A DNA stretch of 64,000 bases from an uncultured Ruminococcus sp. GTDB lineage: Bacteria > Bacillota > Clostridia > Oscillospirales > Ruminococcaceae. This document shows positions 32,844 to 41,190 of this stretch, piece by piece. Made by a program: the position numbers and the translations under genes. The DNA is taken from positions 1-64,000 of the forward strand of contig CADALT010000007.1 in NCBI GenBank assembly GCA_902788785.1. Direction: 5' to 3'. Under the pieces are notes generated by a model. It had not been told where the DNA came from. It ran no database searches and was given only the letters and a program-made list of their open reading frames with translations. Positions within the stretch are counted from its first letter, which is position 1; the number at the start of each line of letters is the position of its first letter.

Positions 32844-33191
32844 TCAGTCCGTCATCTCGTCTACATAGACGTTTACCGACTTGACTGCGACACCTGCTTC
32901 ATTGGTAAGTGCATAATCCACTTTATGGATGATGCTGTCCACTATAGCACCGACATTTACACCGTAGGTCACGGTGATGTGAAGGTCAACGACAAGCTCG
33001 TCACCCTCCTGCCTGATGATAACGCCCTTTGTGGTATTCTCTCTCTTGAGCATCGCAGAAACACCCTGCTTTGCACCGTAGGCGTTCATACCTGCTACAC
33101 CGAAGCAGCTCTCCGCAGTGGAGGATATCAGCTGTCTCAGATAGCCTGTGGATATGCCGATAGTGCCAAGATGATTCTTGATTTTGATCAT
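32844..33191 (-). CDS. Asp23/Gls24 family protein (YloU)
   Basis: A 115-residue cytoplasmic protein of the Asp23/Gls24 family, linked to alkaline and envelope stress in Gram-positive bacteria. The family core is seen at AAESCFGVAGMNAY (~26), LVVDLHITVTYGVNVGAIVDS (~72) and VKSVNVYVDEM at the end. It lies upstream of the DAK2 gene in the conserved yloU-yloV order, with its own promoter at 33353-33325. Confidence 0.92.
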   Translation of the reverse strand: MIKIKNHLGTIGISTGYLRQLISSTAESCFGVAGMNAYGAKQGVSAMLKRENTTKGVIIRQEGDELVVDLHITVTYGVNVGAIVDSIIHKVDYALTNEAGVAVKSVNVYVDEMTD

Positions 33192-33353
33192 AAAAACGCC
33201 TCCCTGACCTGTCAGATCCTGTCCCGACTGCCCTGCCGCCCGAAAATATTATCAGGCACTGTTCTGTCCGTCCGCAGTCTGCGCCGAGCTCATCCGACTA
33301 TATTCACACAATTTATCAGATACAATTATAACATATATATTTATATTTTTCAA
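33192..33353 (-). promoter_or_regulatory. Promoter and leader of yloU-yloV
   Basis: On the minus strand TTGAAA (33353-33348), 17 bp, TATAAT (33330-33325), then about 130 nt of leader before the ATG at 33191. The leader is GC-rich, and I see no recognised RNA motif in it. Confidence 0.7.
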
Positions 33354-33431
33354 GGGCTTACACAAATTTTTTCACACTCTGTCACAATTGCGCACACACC
33401 TGCGGCTGCGCAAAAAATTTGCGTTTCTCAC

Positions 33432-33460
33432 TTGACAAACGCATTAAAACATGGTACAAT
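33432..33460 (+). promoter_or_regulatory. Promoter of tRNA-Thr
   Basis: TTGACA (33432-33437), 17 bp, TACAAT (33455-33460), about 32 bp before the tRNA. Confidence 0.8.
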
Positions 33461-33492
33461 ATTAAAGCTGACCTGTCGCAAACAGGTCCTGC

Positions 33493-33565
33493 GCTGGTGT
33501 AGCACAGCTGGTAGTGCAGCTCATTCGTAATGAGCAGGTCGCAGGTTCGAATCCCGTCACCAGCT
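33493..33565 (+). tRNA. tRNA-Thr (CGT anticodon)
   Basis: 73 bases that fold as a standard cloverleaf: acceptor GCTGGTG with CACCAGC, D stem GCAC/GTGC, anticodon stem GCTCA/TGAGC with loop TTCGTAA (anticodon CGT, reading ACG), and a T loop TTCGAAT. The discriminator base is T and CCA is not encoded. One weak T-stem pair (A-C) is seen. Confidence 0.95.
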
Positions 33566-33766
33566 TTTATTTTGCCCTTTGGTTCTTCCAAAGGGTGTTT
33601 TTTATTCTCTGAGGTGGCAGCAAAGACCCCGTCACCGGCTTTTATTTTGCCCTTTGGTTCTTCCAAAGGGTGTTTTTTATTCCCTAAGGTGGCAGCAAAG
33701 ACCCCGTCACCGGCTTTTATTTTACCCTTCGGTTCTTCCGAAGGGTGTTTTTATTCTCTGAGGTCG
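33553..33766 (+). repeat. Three tandem 75-bp copies of the tRNA 3' end plus terminator
   Basis: The block CCCGTCACC(A/G)GC + TTTTATTTTGCC + hairpin CCCTTTGG-TTCTT-CCAAAGGG + T run + GAGGTGGCAGCAAAGAC starts at 33553, 33628 and 33703, exactly 75 bp apart. The first unit is the real tRNA end; the next two carry CACCGGC instead of CACCAGC. The third hairpin has the compensatory CCCTTCGG/CCGAAGGG form. Confidence 0.9.
33572..33607 (+). terminator. tRNA-Thr terminator (first of three)
   Basis: CCCTTTGG-TTCTT-CCAAAGGG followed by TGTTTTTT. The second and third copies are at about 33650-33682 and 33725-33756. Confidence 0.85.
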
Positions 33767-33778
33767 AAAACGTCTATT

Positions 33779-34465
33779 TCAACCGACCTGCCTTTTCTTC
33801 ATTTTCTGCCAGCTGAAAAAGCTGTAAATATCGTTCACCAGGAACACCAGGAAGCACACGACCACCGAGATATACTTTGTGTCTGTCATGCTCGCCATCG
33901 TCCACAGGATTATGAGTACTATATCATTTGCGGCGTATGCCAGCGCATAAAAGGGGTCACGCCTGAATGTCAGATAAACAGCGATAAAGCTCGTAGTCAC
34001 CGAAAGGGTGCTTGGTATGATATTGGCAGTATGGAACGCTCTTAGTATAAAATAGAAAGCCGCTGTTACCGCCGCCGCAAGCCCTGTCATAAAATAGATC
34101 TCTGTCCTGCCGATACCGCCCACCGTGACCTCAGACTTATTGCCGCCGTAGGGATTTTTCAGCCACGAGACCAGAGCGAGCACCGCCATAGGCATCGTCA
34201 TATCGATGTAAGTTATCATTTCTCCGTAATAAGAGAAAGAGTACGAGATAGCACCGTAGAGCAGGCTAAAAACTATTACCAGCACTTGTCCGACAGGGTT
34301 GCCCTTTGCATTGAAGATCAGGTAAGTCACACCAATGAGCGAGGCGCACAAGCTGAGATAATTTGACCGATCGAACAGAAAGAACGACACCAGCACGAAA
34401 GCCGCAGACAGCCCCCACAGCAAGAGTTCGCTTTTAGTAAAATAGCCTATGAAACGTTTAAGCAT
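33779..34465 (-). CDS. pnuC: PnuC-family nicotinamide riboside (vitamin) transporter
   Basis: A 228-residue membrane protein of the PnuC family, facilitators that take up nicotinamide riboside or a related vitamin precursor that is trapped by phosphorylation inside. About seven helices are predicted. Family features are the central NAKGNPVGQVLVIVFSLLYG region (~54) and the terminal ALAYAANDIVLIILW...YISVVVCFLVFLVND element. ATG 34465 (MLKRFIGYF) is chosen for its spacing from GGAGG. A structured leader and a strong promoter precede it. The PnuT (thiamine) or PnuX (riboflavin) relatives cannot be excluded, since no companion kinase is nearby. Confidence 0.88.
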   Translation of the reverse strand: MLKRFIGYFTKSELLLWGLSAAFVLVSFFLFDRSNYLSLCASLIGVTYLIFNAKGNPVGQVLVIVFSLLYGAISYSFSYYGEMITYIDMTMPMAVLALVSWLKNPYGGNKSEVTVGGIGRTEIYFMTGLAAAVTAAFYFILRAFHTANIIPSTLSVTTSFIAVYLTFRRDPFYALAYAANDIVLIILWTMASMTDTKYISVVVCFLVFLVNDIYSFFSWQKMKKRQVG

Positions 34466-34475
34466 GAACATTCCT

Positions 34476-34562
34476 CCAAAAAAATAAAGCATCCGCACAC
34501 ATCTTCCATATCAAGCGGCAGAAGAGCCGTTTGGTATACGACCTAACGATGTGTACAAATGC
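34476..34562 (-). promoter_or_regulatory. Terminator-like hairpin in the pnuC leader
   Basis: On the minus strand 34562-34548 pairs with 34503-34489 over 15 consecutive bases (with G-T wobbles). The enclosed loop itself contains a CGGC-TCTTCT-GCCG hairpin. The stem is followed at once by TTTATTTTTTT and then the GGAGG ribosome site. This looks like an intrinsic terminator in the leader, so pnuC may be controlled by attenuation. I could not match the upstream ~45 nt to a known riboswitch class. Confidence 0.6.
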
Positions 34563-34609
34563 ATTCATAGCATATACTACCCGGTGGCAGTTTAAAATAT
34601 AACAGGATC

Positions 34610-34638
34610 ATTATATCATAATAAAGCAAAAAAGTCAA
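34610..34638 (-). promoter_or_regulatory. Promoter of pnuC
   Basis: On the minus strand TTGACT (34638-34633), 17 bp, TATAAT (34615-34610). It gives a leader of about 140 nt. Confidence 0.85.
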
Positions 34639-34724
34639 GCAAAGCTGCGAGCGCAAAGAGGGCTGCGAATACAAAAGACGTTCCGAGCCTCTTTGCTTTT
34701 ATGTTGCCCTCTCTGCCCTGCTTT

Positions 34725-37124
34725 TTATGACTTTATCCAGATATTGGTCACAGCACACTGGTCTCCCGTAATGGATACATAAATCTTCGGTATCTCCTCG
34801 TTTTCTATGGTGGTGGTATTATTGAGCGTCATGCCCCCTACATCTATCTTTGTGACGATACGCTCGCCGTCCCTGATTATCTCCACCAATGTATCCACAC
34901 CCTGCTTATTGCGCTCTCTCCAACTGTCCCAGCTGACAAAATCTTCGTTCTTGCTCACCTGCATACGGTTCTGGATATTGTCCTCTGCGTCCCAGCATTC
35001 GCCGTCAAATCTGATAAGCGCAAGCTCACGGTAGTTCTCGCCGCCTATCCTGCCGTTATCTGATGTGAACAGCACTATGAACGGGCAATGCCATATAAGT
35101 CTTGCGGTGGGCAGGCTCATATAGTGGAAAGCAATTTCCATCTTCCCGAACAGAGGTTCGCCCCTTGTGGAAGCCGTCCGCCAGCCGTCTATCTGTATAT
35201 TCGGGATATTTCCCCGTGGTCCCTCTATATAGCTTACCTCAGGGGCTATCCTCTCGATAGCCTTATCATCGGCTGTAAATCCCGTCTTTTCCATCCTAAA
35301 ATCGTCTATCAGGCAGTTTTCGCCCGTAAAGCTTATATATGCGAACCTTGCGCTGTCGGGCAGTGCAATTATCACCTCATATGCATAAAGCTCCGTGGTC
35401 ACGGTGAATTTCAAATGGTCCTTATACTTTATGACATTTATATCGTATTCAAGACCATGTTCATAGGCTTCAAGAAGTTTTTCGTCGGTCAGTCCGTCTT
35501 CGTTTTTTATATCGACCCTGTACTCCCTTGCGCCCAGACATTTTACCTCACCGTCCAGCCTTATCTCGGCATACTCGAAATATTGCAGTGTCCCGGCATT
35601 TCTGTCATTGTAATGCACCCTCGCATCCAGCGAATCGAATATGAGCATAGTCGGTACCGATCCTTTTGAGATATGCCCCTTGTCGGCAGTGCTCCTGATA
35701 TGGATATGGCTCTCGCTGCGCAGAAGCTGTATGCCTGATGAGAAATCCGACCTGAACTCATCGCATTTCAGCTCAGACTTGCCTGCCAGCTCCTTGACCT
35801 CGGCATTCTCCTTCATCTTGTACTCTAAGTCCATGTCGATGAGGTGCAGCATTATTTTAGCATATTCGGGGTCGAACTGTGTCCCCATGCCCTTGACTAT
35901 CTCCTCTCGCACCAGCTGCTGGGGCAGAGGGTCACGGTAGCTTCGCTTTGAGGTCATGGCATCATAGGCATCAGCCACGCTGATTATCCTGGCTATCTCG
36001 GGTATATCATCGCCCTTCAGTTTGTCGGGGTAGCCCTTTCCATCATACCTCTCATGATGGAAATGCGCACCTATGCTCAGCTTCGGTGAACTGCTTATGC
36101 TCGAAAGTATCTGGTCACCTATGCTCGGGTGCTGCTTTATGGCATCGAACTCCTCATCGGTCAGTCTGCCTTCCTTGTTGATGATATGGTCGGGCACACC
36201 TATCTTACCCACATCATGCAGCAGTGCAGTATAGTAGATCTCCCTGCACTCATCGGGAGATTTGCCCGAGTGTTCTGCCAGCATTCTGGAATATTCTGCC
36301 ACTCGCCTTGAATGACCGTGGGTATACTTATCCTTGGCATCTATGGCGTTTGCCAGCGCAAGAGCCGTCTGCTCGAACATCTCCTGCATATTCTCCTGCT
36401 CATCTCTAAGTATGGCTATCTCTTTCTCGGTGGCAGTCTTGACCTTATCGTTCATATCCGACAGCGAGAATACATACAAAAGCATAGCCATACCAACTAT
36501 GGTCAGATTTGTCAGCGACAGCCCGTAGGTAAACATCTGCACCACGGTCGCCGTAAGCGGCACCACCGCAAACAGCATTATCGCAGGGAACATCTTTTTG
36601 CTTATGCTCCTGCGGCGCTTTATTATGACCACCAGCTGTATCATCAGCGCCAGCAGCGGCATCATATAGCATACTATCATGCCGCTCTCACGGTGATAGT
36701 AGTTATGCTCATCAAAAGTATAGTAAAAGCCCGTATACTGCGATACTATAAGCATTGCCGCCGCTGCCGCCAGTATCACATCAACTATCCTAAGCGCCCT
36801 CGGATACTCCCCTTTCTTGCCGTCATCGGTAAACATATTTTTCAGATACAGGTTAAAGCCGAATACCTCGAATATGCTCGCAAAGAACACCACGAAATTG
36901 CAGAGCCTTACCATTATATAGCCCACATTGCTATCGTCGCCCCTGAAAATATATGCGTAACGGTCAGAGATAAGCAGTATCATCGAGACTAATTCCATGA
37001 CCAGCAGCGACCATCGCCGCTTGGGCGGTATGGAATCAGAGATCAATACCAATATCGAAAGTGCTGCACATACGCCGCTGAGAAACAGCATAAGGTCAGA
37101 CTGGATACTTCTTAAAAACTCCAT
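34725..37124 (-). CDS. Membrane HD-GYP phosphodiesterase-like protein with large C-terminal domain
   Basis: A 799-residue protein. About seven N-terminal helices (~10-220) form a membrane sensor. A short coiled stretch (~228-255) leads to an HD-GYP domain (~258-440), with HD at LLHDVGKIGVPD (~301-312) and the GYP motif HHERYDGKGYP (~356-366). HD-GYP domains commonly hydrolyse cyclic di-GMP. The last ~340 residues are a strand-rich region without a membrane segment, possibly two concanavalin-like or carbohydrate-binding-like domains, and are unusual for the family. ATG 37124 has AAGGAGAG upstream, and the gene has its own promoter. Confidence 0.88.
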   Translation of the reverse strand: MEFLRSIQSDLMLFLSGVCAALSILVLISDSIPPKRRWSLLVMELVSMILLISDRYAYIFRGDDSNVGYIMVRLCNFVVFFASIFEVFGFNLYLKNMFTDDGKKGEYPRALRIVDVILAAAAAMLIVSQYTGFYYTFDEHNYYHRESGMIVCYMMPLLALMIQLVVIIKRRRSISKKMFPAIMLFAVVPLTATVVQMFTYGLSLTNLTIVGMAMLLYVFSLSDMNDKVKTATEKEIAILRDEQENMQEMFEQTALALANAIDAKDKYTHGHSRRVAEYSRMLAEHSGKSPDECREIYYTALLHDVGKIGVPDHIINKEGRLTDEEFDAIKQHPSIGDQILSSISSSPKLSIGAHFHHERYDGKGYPDKLKGDDIPEIARIISVADAYDAMTSKRSYRDPLPQQLVREEIVKGMGTQFDPEYAKIMLHLIDMDLEYKMKENAEVKELAGKSELKCDEFRSDFSSGIQLLRSESHIHIRSTADKGHISKGSVPTMLIFDSLDARVHYNDRNAGTLQYFEYAEIRLDGEVKCLGAREYRVDIKNEDGLTDEKLLEAYEHGLEYDINVIKYKDHLKFTVTTELYAYEVIIALPDSARFAYISFTGENCLIDDFRMEKTGFTADDKAIERIAPEVSYIEGPRGNIPNIQIDGWRTASTRGEPLFGKMEIAFHYMSLPTARLIWHCPFIVLFTSDNGRIGGENYRELALIRFDGECWDAEDNIQNRMQVSKNEDFVSWDSWRERNKQGVDTLVEIIRDGERIVTKIDVGGMTLNNTTTIENEEIPKIYVSITGDQCAVTNIWIKS

Positions 37125-37187
37125 ATGCTCTCCTTGATATATAAGATAAACCAAAGAATTGTTTCTTTGACAATATATTTTTATTAT

Positions 37188-37216
37188 ATTATAACACAAT
37201 TTTTCAAGATTTGCAA
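37188..37216 (-). promoter_or_regulatory. Promoter of the HD-GYP gene
   Basis: On the minus strand TTGCAA (37216-37211), 17 bp, TATAAT (37193-37188). Confidence 0.7.
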
Positions 37217-37256
37217 TAATTTTTACATTTTTAACAAATAAATTTTCCAACAAACA

Positions 37257-37290
37257 AAAAGCCCCTGCGACATATCTGCCGCAAGGGTGT
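37257..37290 (-). terminator. Terminator of the ECF/ABC operon
   Basis: On the minus strand CCCTTGCG pairs with CGCAGGGG and is followed by CTTTTT. Confidence 0.75.
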
Positions 37291-37296
37291 GTGCTA

Positions 37297-38715
37297 TCAT
37301 ATCCTGCCGTTTTCCAGATGCAGCACATGGGTACAGCAGCGCTCGGTAAGCTGCGCATCGTGGGTGACGATGAGCACTGTCATATCCTTTTCCAGCGAAC
37401 GCAGCAGCTCTGCCGTGCGTTCCATACTGCCAAAGTCAAGTCCGCTGGTAGGTTCATCTAAGACCAGCAGTTTCTTGCCTGCCAGCATAGCCGAAGCTAT
37501 GGCGACACGCTGTTTCTGTCCGCCCGAGAGCGACATGGGGTGGCGGTCTTTATACTGCGCTATGCCAAGTTTTTCCAGTATCTCCAGCGCCCTGTCGAGC
37601 TGACTGTCGTCCGCCCCGAGCATAGCTTCTTCAATGACTGTATCCGCAAAAAGCTGATGGTTCACGTCCTGCATGACCATGTAGGACAGCCTGCGCATCT
37701 CCCTTGACCGCAGGCTCCTGCCGTCCATGACCACCCTGCCCTTGAAGCCTTTTTGCAGTCCGCACAGACATCTTGCAAAGGTCGATTTTCCTGCACCGTT
37801 ATGCCCCAGCACTGCGGTAACGGAGCCTATGGGTATCGAAAGGCTGCCAAGCTCCAGAGCCTTATGCGCACCATAGCTGTAGCTGAAATTTTCAAGGGCG
37901 ATCTCGCCCCTGTGCTCAAAGGGCTTGATGGCGTGCAGTCCTGTTTCGCTTTCAAGATAGCCCTGCTCTGCACCTATCCCACGCAGTCCCATGCTGCACA
38001 GTGTATCAGCTCCCAGCGAGAAGAACGCTTCTCCCGTGAACTCTCGGCTTATCCTGCCTTCTTCCATGAAAATGACCCTGTCGCAAAGCCCCCTGAGCCA
38101 CCCAAGGCGGTGCTCTGCGATCACGATGGTCTTACCGCTGTTTTTCCAGTCTGCAATAATATCTCGCAGTTCGTCTATGGCATCAAGGTCAAGATTTGAT
38201 GTAGGCTCGTCCAGCACAAAGATCTCGGGCAGCATAGCCGCCGCACCTGCACAGGCTATCTTCTGCTTTTCGCCGCCAGATAGGTTGAATATGCTGCGCC
38301 CCATGAGCTTTTCTATCTTCATATCGGCGACGGTCTTGTTTATTCGCCCGATCACTTCGTCCTCGGGCAGACCCATATTCTCGCAGCCGAAAGCTATCTC
38401 CGCCGTGGTATCCACGCAGAAAAACTGACTCCTCGGGTTCTGGAAAACGCTGCCGACCACTCCTGCTAAGTCTTCTATGGGTGTATCGCTGACATTCCTG
38501 CCCGACACGACCGCTTCACCTTCGAGACTGCCCTCGTAATAATGAGGTATCAGCCCGTTTATCAGCCTTGTCACCGTGGTCTTTCCGCAGCCCGAGCAGC
38601 CGCAGAGCAAAACACATTCTCCCCTGCCTATCTCCAGATCCACCCCGCTAAGCGCACCGCCTTCACCGTTTGAGTATGTGAAAGTCACATTGCTGAGCTT
38701 TGCCGCAGTTTTCAT
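37297..38715 (-). CDS. ECF transporter ATPase, two ABC domains fused
   Basis: A 472-residue protein with two complete ATP-binding cassettes of the energy-coupling factor type. The first (~1-230) has Walker A GCSGCGKTTVTR and signature NLSGGEKQKIA; the second (~260-472) has GHNGAGKSTFAR and MSLSGGQKQRVA. Both have Walker B motifs followed by Glu (VLDEPTS). It combines EcfA and EcfA' in one chain and powers the transporter with EcfT. The start overlaps the EcfT stop by four bases (ATGA). Confidence 0.93.
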   Translation of the reverse strand: MKTAAKLSNVTFTYSNGEGGALSGVDLEIGRGECVLLCGCSGCGKTTVTRLINGLIPHYYEGSLEGEAVVSGRNVSDTPIEDLAGVVGSVFQNPRSQFFCVDTTAEIAFGCENMGLPEDEVIGRINKTVADMKIEKLMGRSIFNLSGGEKQKIACAGAAAMLPEIFVLDEPTSNLDLDAIDELRDIIADWKNSGKTIVIAEHRLGWLRGLCDRVIFMEEGRISREFTGEAFFSLGADTLCSMGLRGIGAEQGYLESETGLHAIKPFEHRGEIALENFSYSYGAHKALELGSLSIPIGSVTAVLGHNGAGKSTFARCLCGLQKGFKGRVVMDGRSLRSREMRRLSYMVMQDVNHQLFADTVIEEAMLGADDSQLDRALEILEKLGIAQYKDRHPMSLSGGQKQRVAIASAMLAGKKLLVLDEPTSGLDFGSMERTAELLRSLEKDMTVLIVTHDAQLTERCCTHVLHLENGRI

Positions 38716-39455
38716 TTTACCACCCCTGTCAAACCAAGTATCCACAGCACGTAAGGCGCTGCCGTTAATACCAGCACCGCCGCATCCTGAATATGAAAGC
38801 CTATCTTGCAGATATTAGTGCGCTTCACCTTGGTGCCCAGCCCTCTTGTGAGGGCAGCCGCAGAAAGCTCACCGCCGATGTTCACCGAGCATACCATCAG
38901 CGGCACCAGCCTGTATTCGATGAATTTTCCCGAATTTCTGCCGCCTATGCGTATCTCACGCATTTTCATGGCTGTGTTTATGGCGGAGAATTCTTCCAGC
39001 ACCGTCGGGAAAAACCTGAACATCACAGACATCGGTATTGTGATCTGCACAGGTACGTGCATACGGTGCATGGCAGCGATAAACTCGCTGACCGTTGTGG
39101 CTGACAGCATATATGCTCCCATGATAAGCCCGGGCAGCAGCCTCACAAACACCAGACAGCATACACCTATCAGGCTGAGCACCGCCCCCGACGCCTTTGG
39201 CACCAGCAGTATCTCAGCCGCCTTCATAAGCCCGTATATCAGTCCTGCCGCAGCTGATTTCTTGTATTTTTTTGCGGTAAACAACAGCACCATAGGCAGT
39301 GCGCACAAGGCTATCGTCGCATACCTTACCGCAGCGATATCACTGCCTGTGTTGCCCAGTGCGAACACCACCAGCGTTATCATAACCGCAAGCTTGGTCC
39401 TCGGGTCGAGGACCAGCCCACGGTTTTCCGCATCAGCTGTAAAAATACCCGTCAT
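38712..39455 (-). CDS. ECF transporter transmembrane subunit EcfT (CbiQ-like)
   Basis: A 247-residue membrane protein with about five helices and the family's N-terminal LDPRTKLAVMI motif. The second coupling helix region near REIRIGGRN carries the short Ala-Arg/Arg motif that touches the ATPases. It links the ATPase chain to the substrate-binding S component. ATG 39455 (MTGIFTADAEN) is chosen because GGAG lies eight bases before it. It follows the second ABC exporter-fold gene closely. Confidence 0.9.
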   Translation of the reverse strand: MTGIFTADAENRGLVLDPRTKLAVMITLVVFALGNTGSDIAAVRYATIALCALPMVLLFTAKKYKKSAAAGLIYGLMKAAEILLVPKASGAVLSLIGVCCLVFVRLLPGLIMGAYMLSATTVSEFIAAMHRMHVPVQITIPMSVMFRFFPTVLEEFSAINTAMKMREIRIGGRNSGKFIEYRLVPLMVCSVNIGGELSAAALTRGLGTKVKRTNICKIGFHIQDAAVLVLTAAPYVLWILGLTGVVK

Positions 39456-39456
39456 G

Positions 39457-41190
39457 TCAGAGTCTCCATGTGGCAGCTTCACGCCTGCTCTCCACAAAAC
39501 TGCGATATATGCCTTCGGTCTTCATGAGCTCGTCATGAGTTCCCTGCTGGGCTATCTTTCCGTTGTCGATGACCAGTATCTTATCTGCATTGCGGACAGT
39601 TTTCAGCCTGTGAGCTATCATGATGATGGTCTTCTCCTTTGTAAGTGCGTCGATAGCCTTCATCAGGTCAGCCTCGTTTTCGGGGTCAACGTTTGCAGTG
39701 GCTTCGTCCAGCACTATGATGGGCGCATCTTTCATTATCGCACGGGCTATGGAGATACGCTGCTTTTCACCGCCCGAAAGTGATGCGCCGCCCTCGCCGA
39801 TGACCGTATCGTAACCATCGGGCAGCTGCATGATAAAGTCGTGGCAGCAAGCCTTCTTAGCCGCCTCGATGACCTTTTCCATAGGCGCATCGGGCTGACC
39901 GAAGCGTATGTTATTGGCAATGGTGTCCTCGAAGAGATATACTCTCTGGAAAACAAAGCTGTAATTCTTCATCAGCGCATCCATGCTGTATTCACGCACA
40001 TCTCTGCCGTCCAGCAATACACTTCCTTCGTCCACATCCCAGAAACGTGAGAGCAGCGAAGTCAGTGTGCTCTTGCCGCCGCCCGAGGGTCCCACGATAG
40101 CCGTGGTAGTGCGTTCGGGTATATCCACCGATATGCCGTCGATTATCTTTCGTTTCTCATAAGCAAAGCTTATGTTCTTGGCGGTTATATCAAAGTGCTC
40201 AGGTGCGATCTCGCTGCCCGAAATATCCATCTGAGGTGTGCGAAGTATCTGCTGCGCCCGGTCTACGCTGGCATCTACCGTTCTCAGCAGAGCCGAGTAT
40301 TTGCCTGCATTATCCAGCTGTGCATATATCATATACGAGCTGATTATCATGATGATGCAGGTCAGCAGATCCATCCTGCCGCCTATATGCAGCAGTACAG
40401 ATGCCATAACTATGAGTGTGCCCACTGCTTTCAGCCAGAAGCTCTGCATGGTCATGTAGGGTATTAGTTTTAGCTCCATAGCGGAGTTTGCGTACTCATT
40501 CTCGTCTATCGCAGTGTTCAGGTCACGGCTGCGCTCACCTGTCAGGCGGAAGCTTTTAACCTCGAATATGCCCTGTATGTACTCGATGACCTTTGCTACC
40601 AGTGCAGCGTCCTTATCCAGCTTCTGCCTTGCCATGCCTGCCGAAACTTTCATCATACCGCTGTTTATCATGAAGAATATCACCAGTCCGCAGCAGAGTA
40701 TCAGTCCTATGCGCCAGTCAAAGCAGATAAGCATCGCTGTGATGACCGCTGTGGTCAGCAGACCCGAGCAAACTATCATGACCACTCTTGTAGCCACATT
40801 TTCAAGGTTCTGCATAGTGTTGGTGGTAACAGACATTATCTGTCCCAGGCTGTTTTCGTTATAATAGCCCATAGGCAGGTATCTCAGGTGTTCAGCCAGC
40901 TGCATACGCTTGTTTGCGCAGGTGCTGTAGCCTGCCTCGGTCTGGAGCATCGTCGCCTTTGACTTTATTATGCCCGAGCCTATAACGCTCACTATCATGA
41001 TGCACAGGCAGGTCAGGCAGGTCTTCGAGGTCACGTTATTATCCGGCAGTGCAGTTACCATGCAGGCTATGGCTGGTATCTTCATCGCCTCGAGCATCGC
41101 CTGCAGCAAGCTGAGCACGATGGAGATATAAAAGCGCTTCCTGTCCTCCCTGCTGCAAAAATCAAAGAAGTTTTTAAGTATCCTATACAT
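39457..41190 (-). CDS. ABC exporter-fold half transporter (second of pair)
   Basis: A 577-residue half-size ABC protein: six helices (~15-300) and a nucleotide-binding domain (~335-577) with Walker A VGPSGGGKST, signature LSGGEKQRIS and Walker B IIVLDEATANVD. The neighbouring gene encodes the partner half, and the two probably form a heterodimer. Pairs of this fold beside an AraC regulator also occur in siderophore loci, where YbtP/YbtQ import the iron chelate. The direction of transport here is not proven. It overlaps the upstream ABC gene by eight bases. Confidence 0.92.
   Translation of the reverse strand: MYRILKNFFDFCSREDRKRFYISIVLSLLQAMLEAMKIPAIACMVTALPDNNVTSKTCLTCLCIMIVSVIGSGIIKSKATMLQTEAGYSTCANKRMQLAEHLRYLPMGYYNENSLGQIMSVTTNTMQNLENVATRVVMIVCSGLLTTAVITAMLICFDWRIGLILCCGLVIFFMINSGMMKVSAGMARQKLDKDAALVAKVIEYIQGIFEVKSFRLTGERSRDLNTAIDENEYANSAMELKLIPYMTMQSFWLKAVGTLIVMASVLLHIGGRMDLLTCIIMIISSYMIYAQLDNAGKYSALLRTVDASVDRAQQILRTPQMDISGSEIAPEHFDITAKNISFAYEKRKIIDGISVDIPERTTTAIVGPSGGGKSTLTSLLSRFWDVDEGSVLLDGRDVREYSMDALMKNYSFVFQRVYLFEDTIANNIRFGQPDAPMEKVIEAAKKACCHDFIMQLPDGYDTVIGEGGASLSGGEKQRISIARAIMKDAPIIVLDEATANVDPENEADLMKAIDALTKEKTIIMIAHRLKTVRNADKILVIDNGKIAQQGTHDELMKTEGIYRSFVESRREAATWRL

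Noticed and set aside
33553-33766. CRISPR-like array
   Set aside because: The 75-bp units are near-identical throughout, including the would-be spacers, and each holds a tRNA end and a terminator; there are no cas genes.
34466-34605. Known riboswitch (NAD-II, TPP, FMN, cobalamin or preQ1) in the pnuC leader
   Set aside because: None of the conserved sequence signatures could be matched by eye, so only a generic attenuator is reported.
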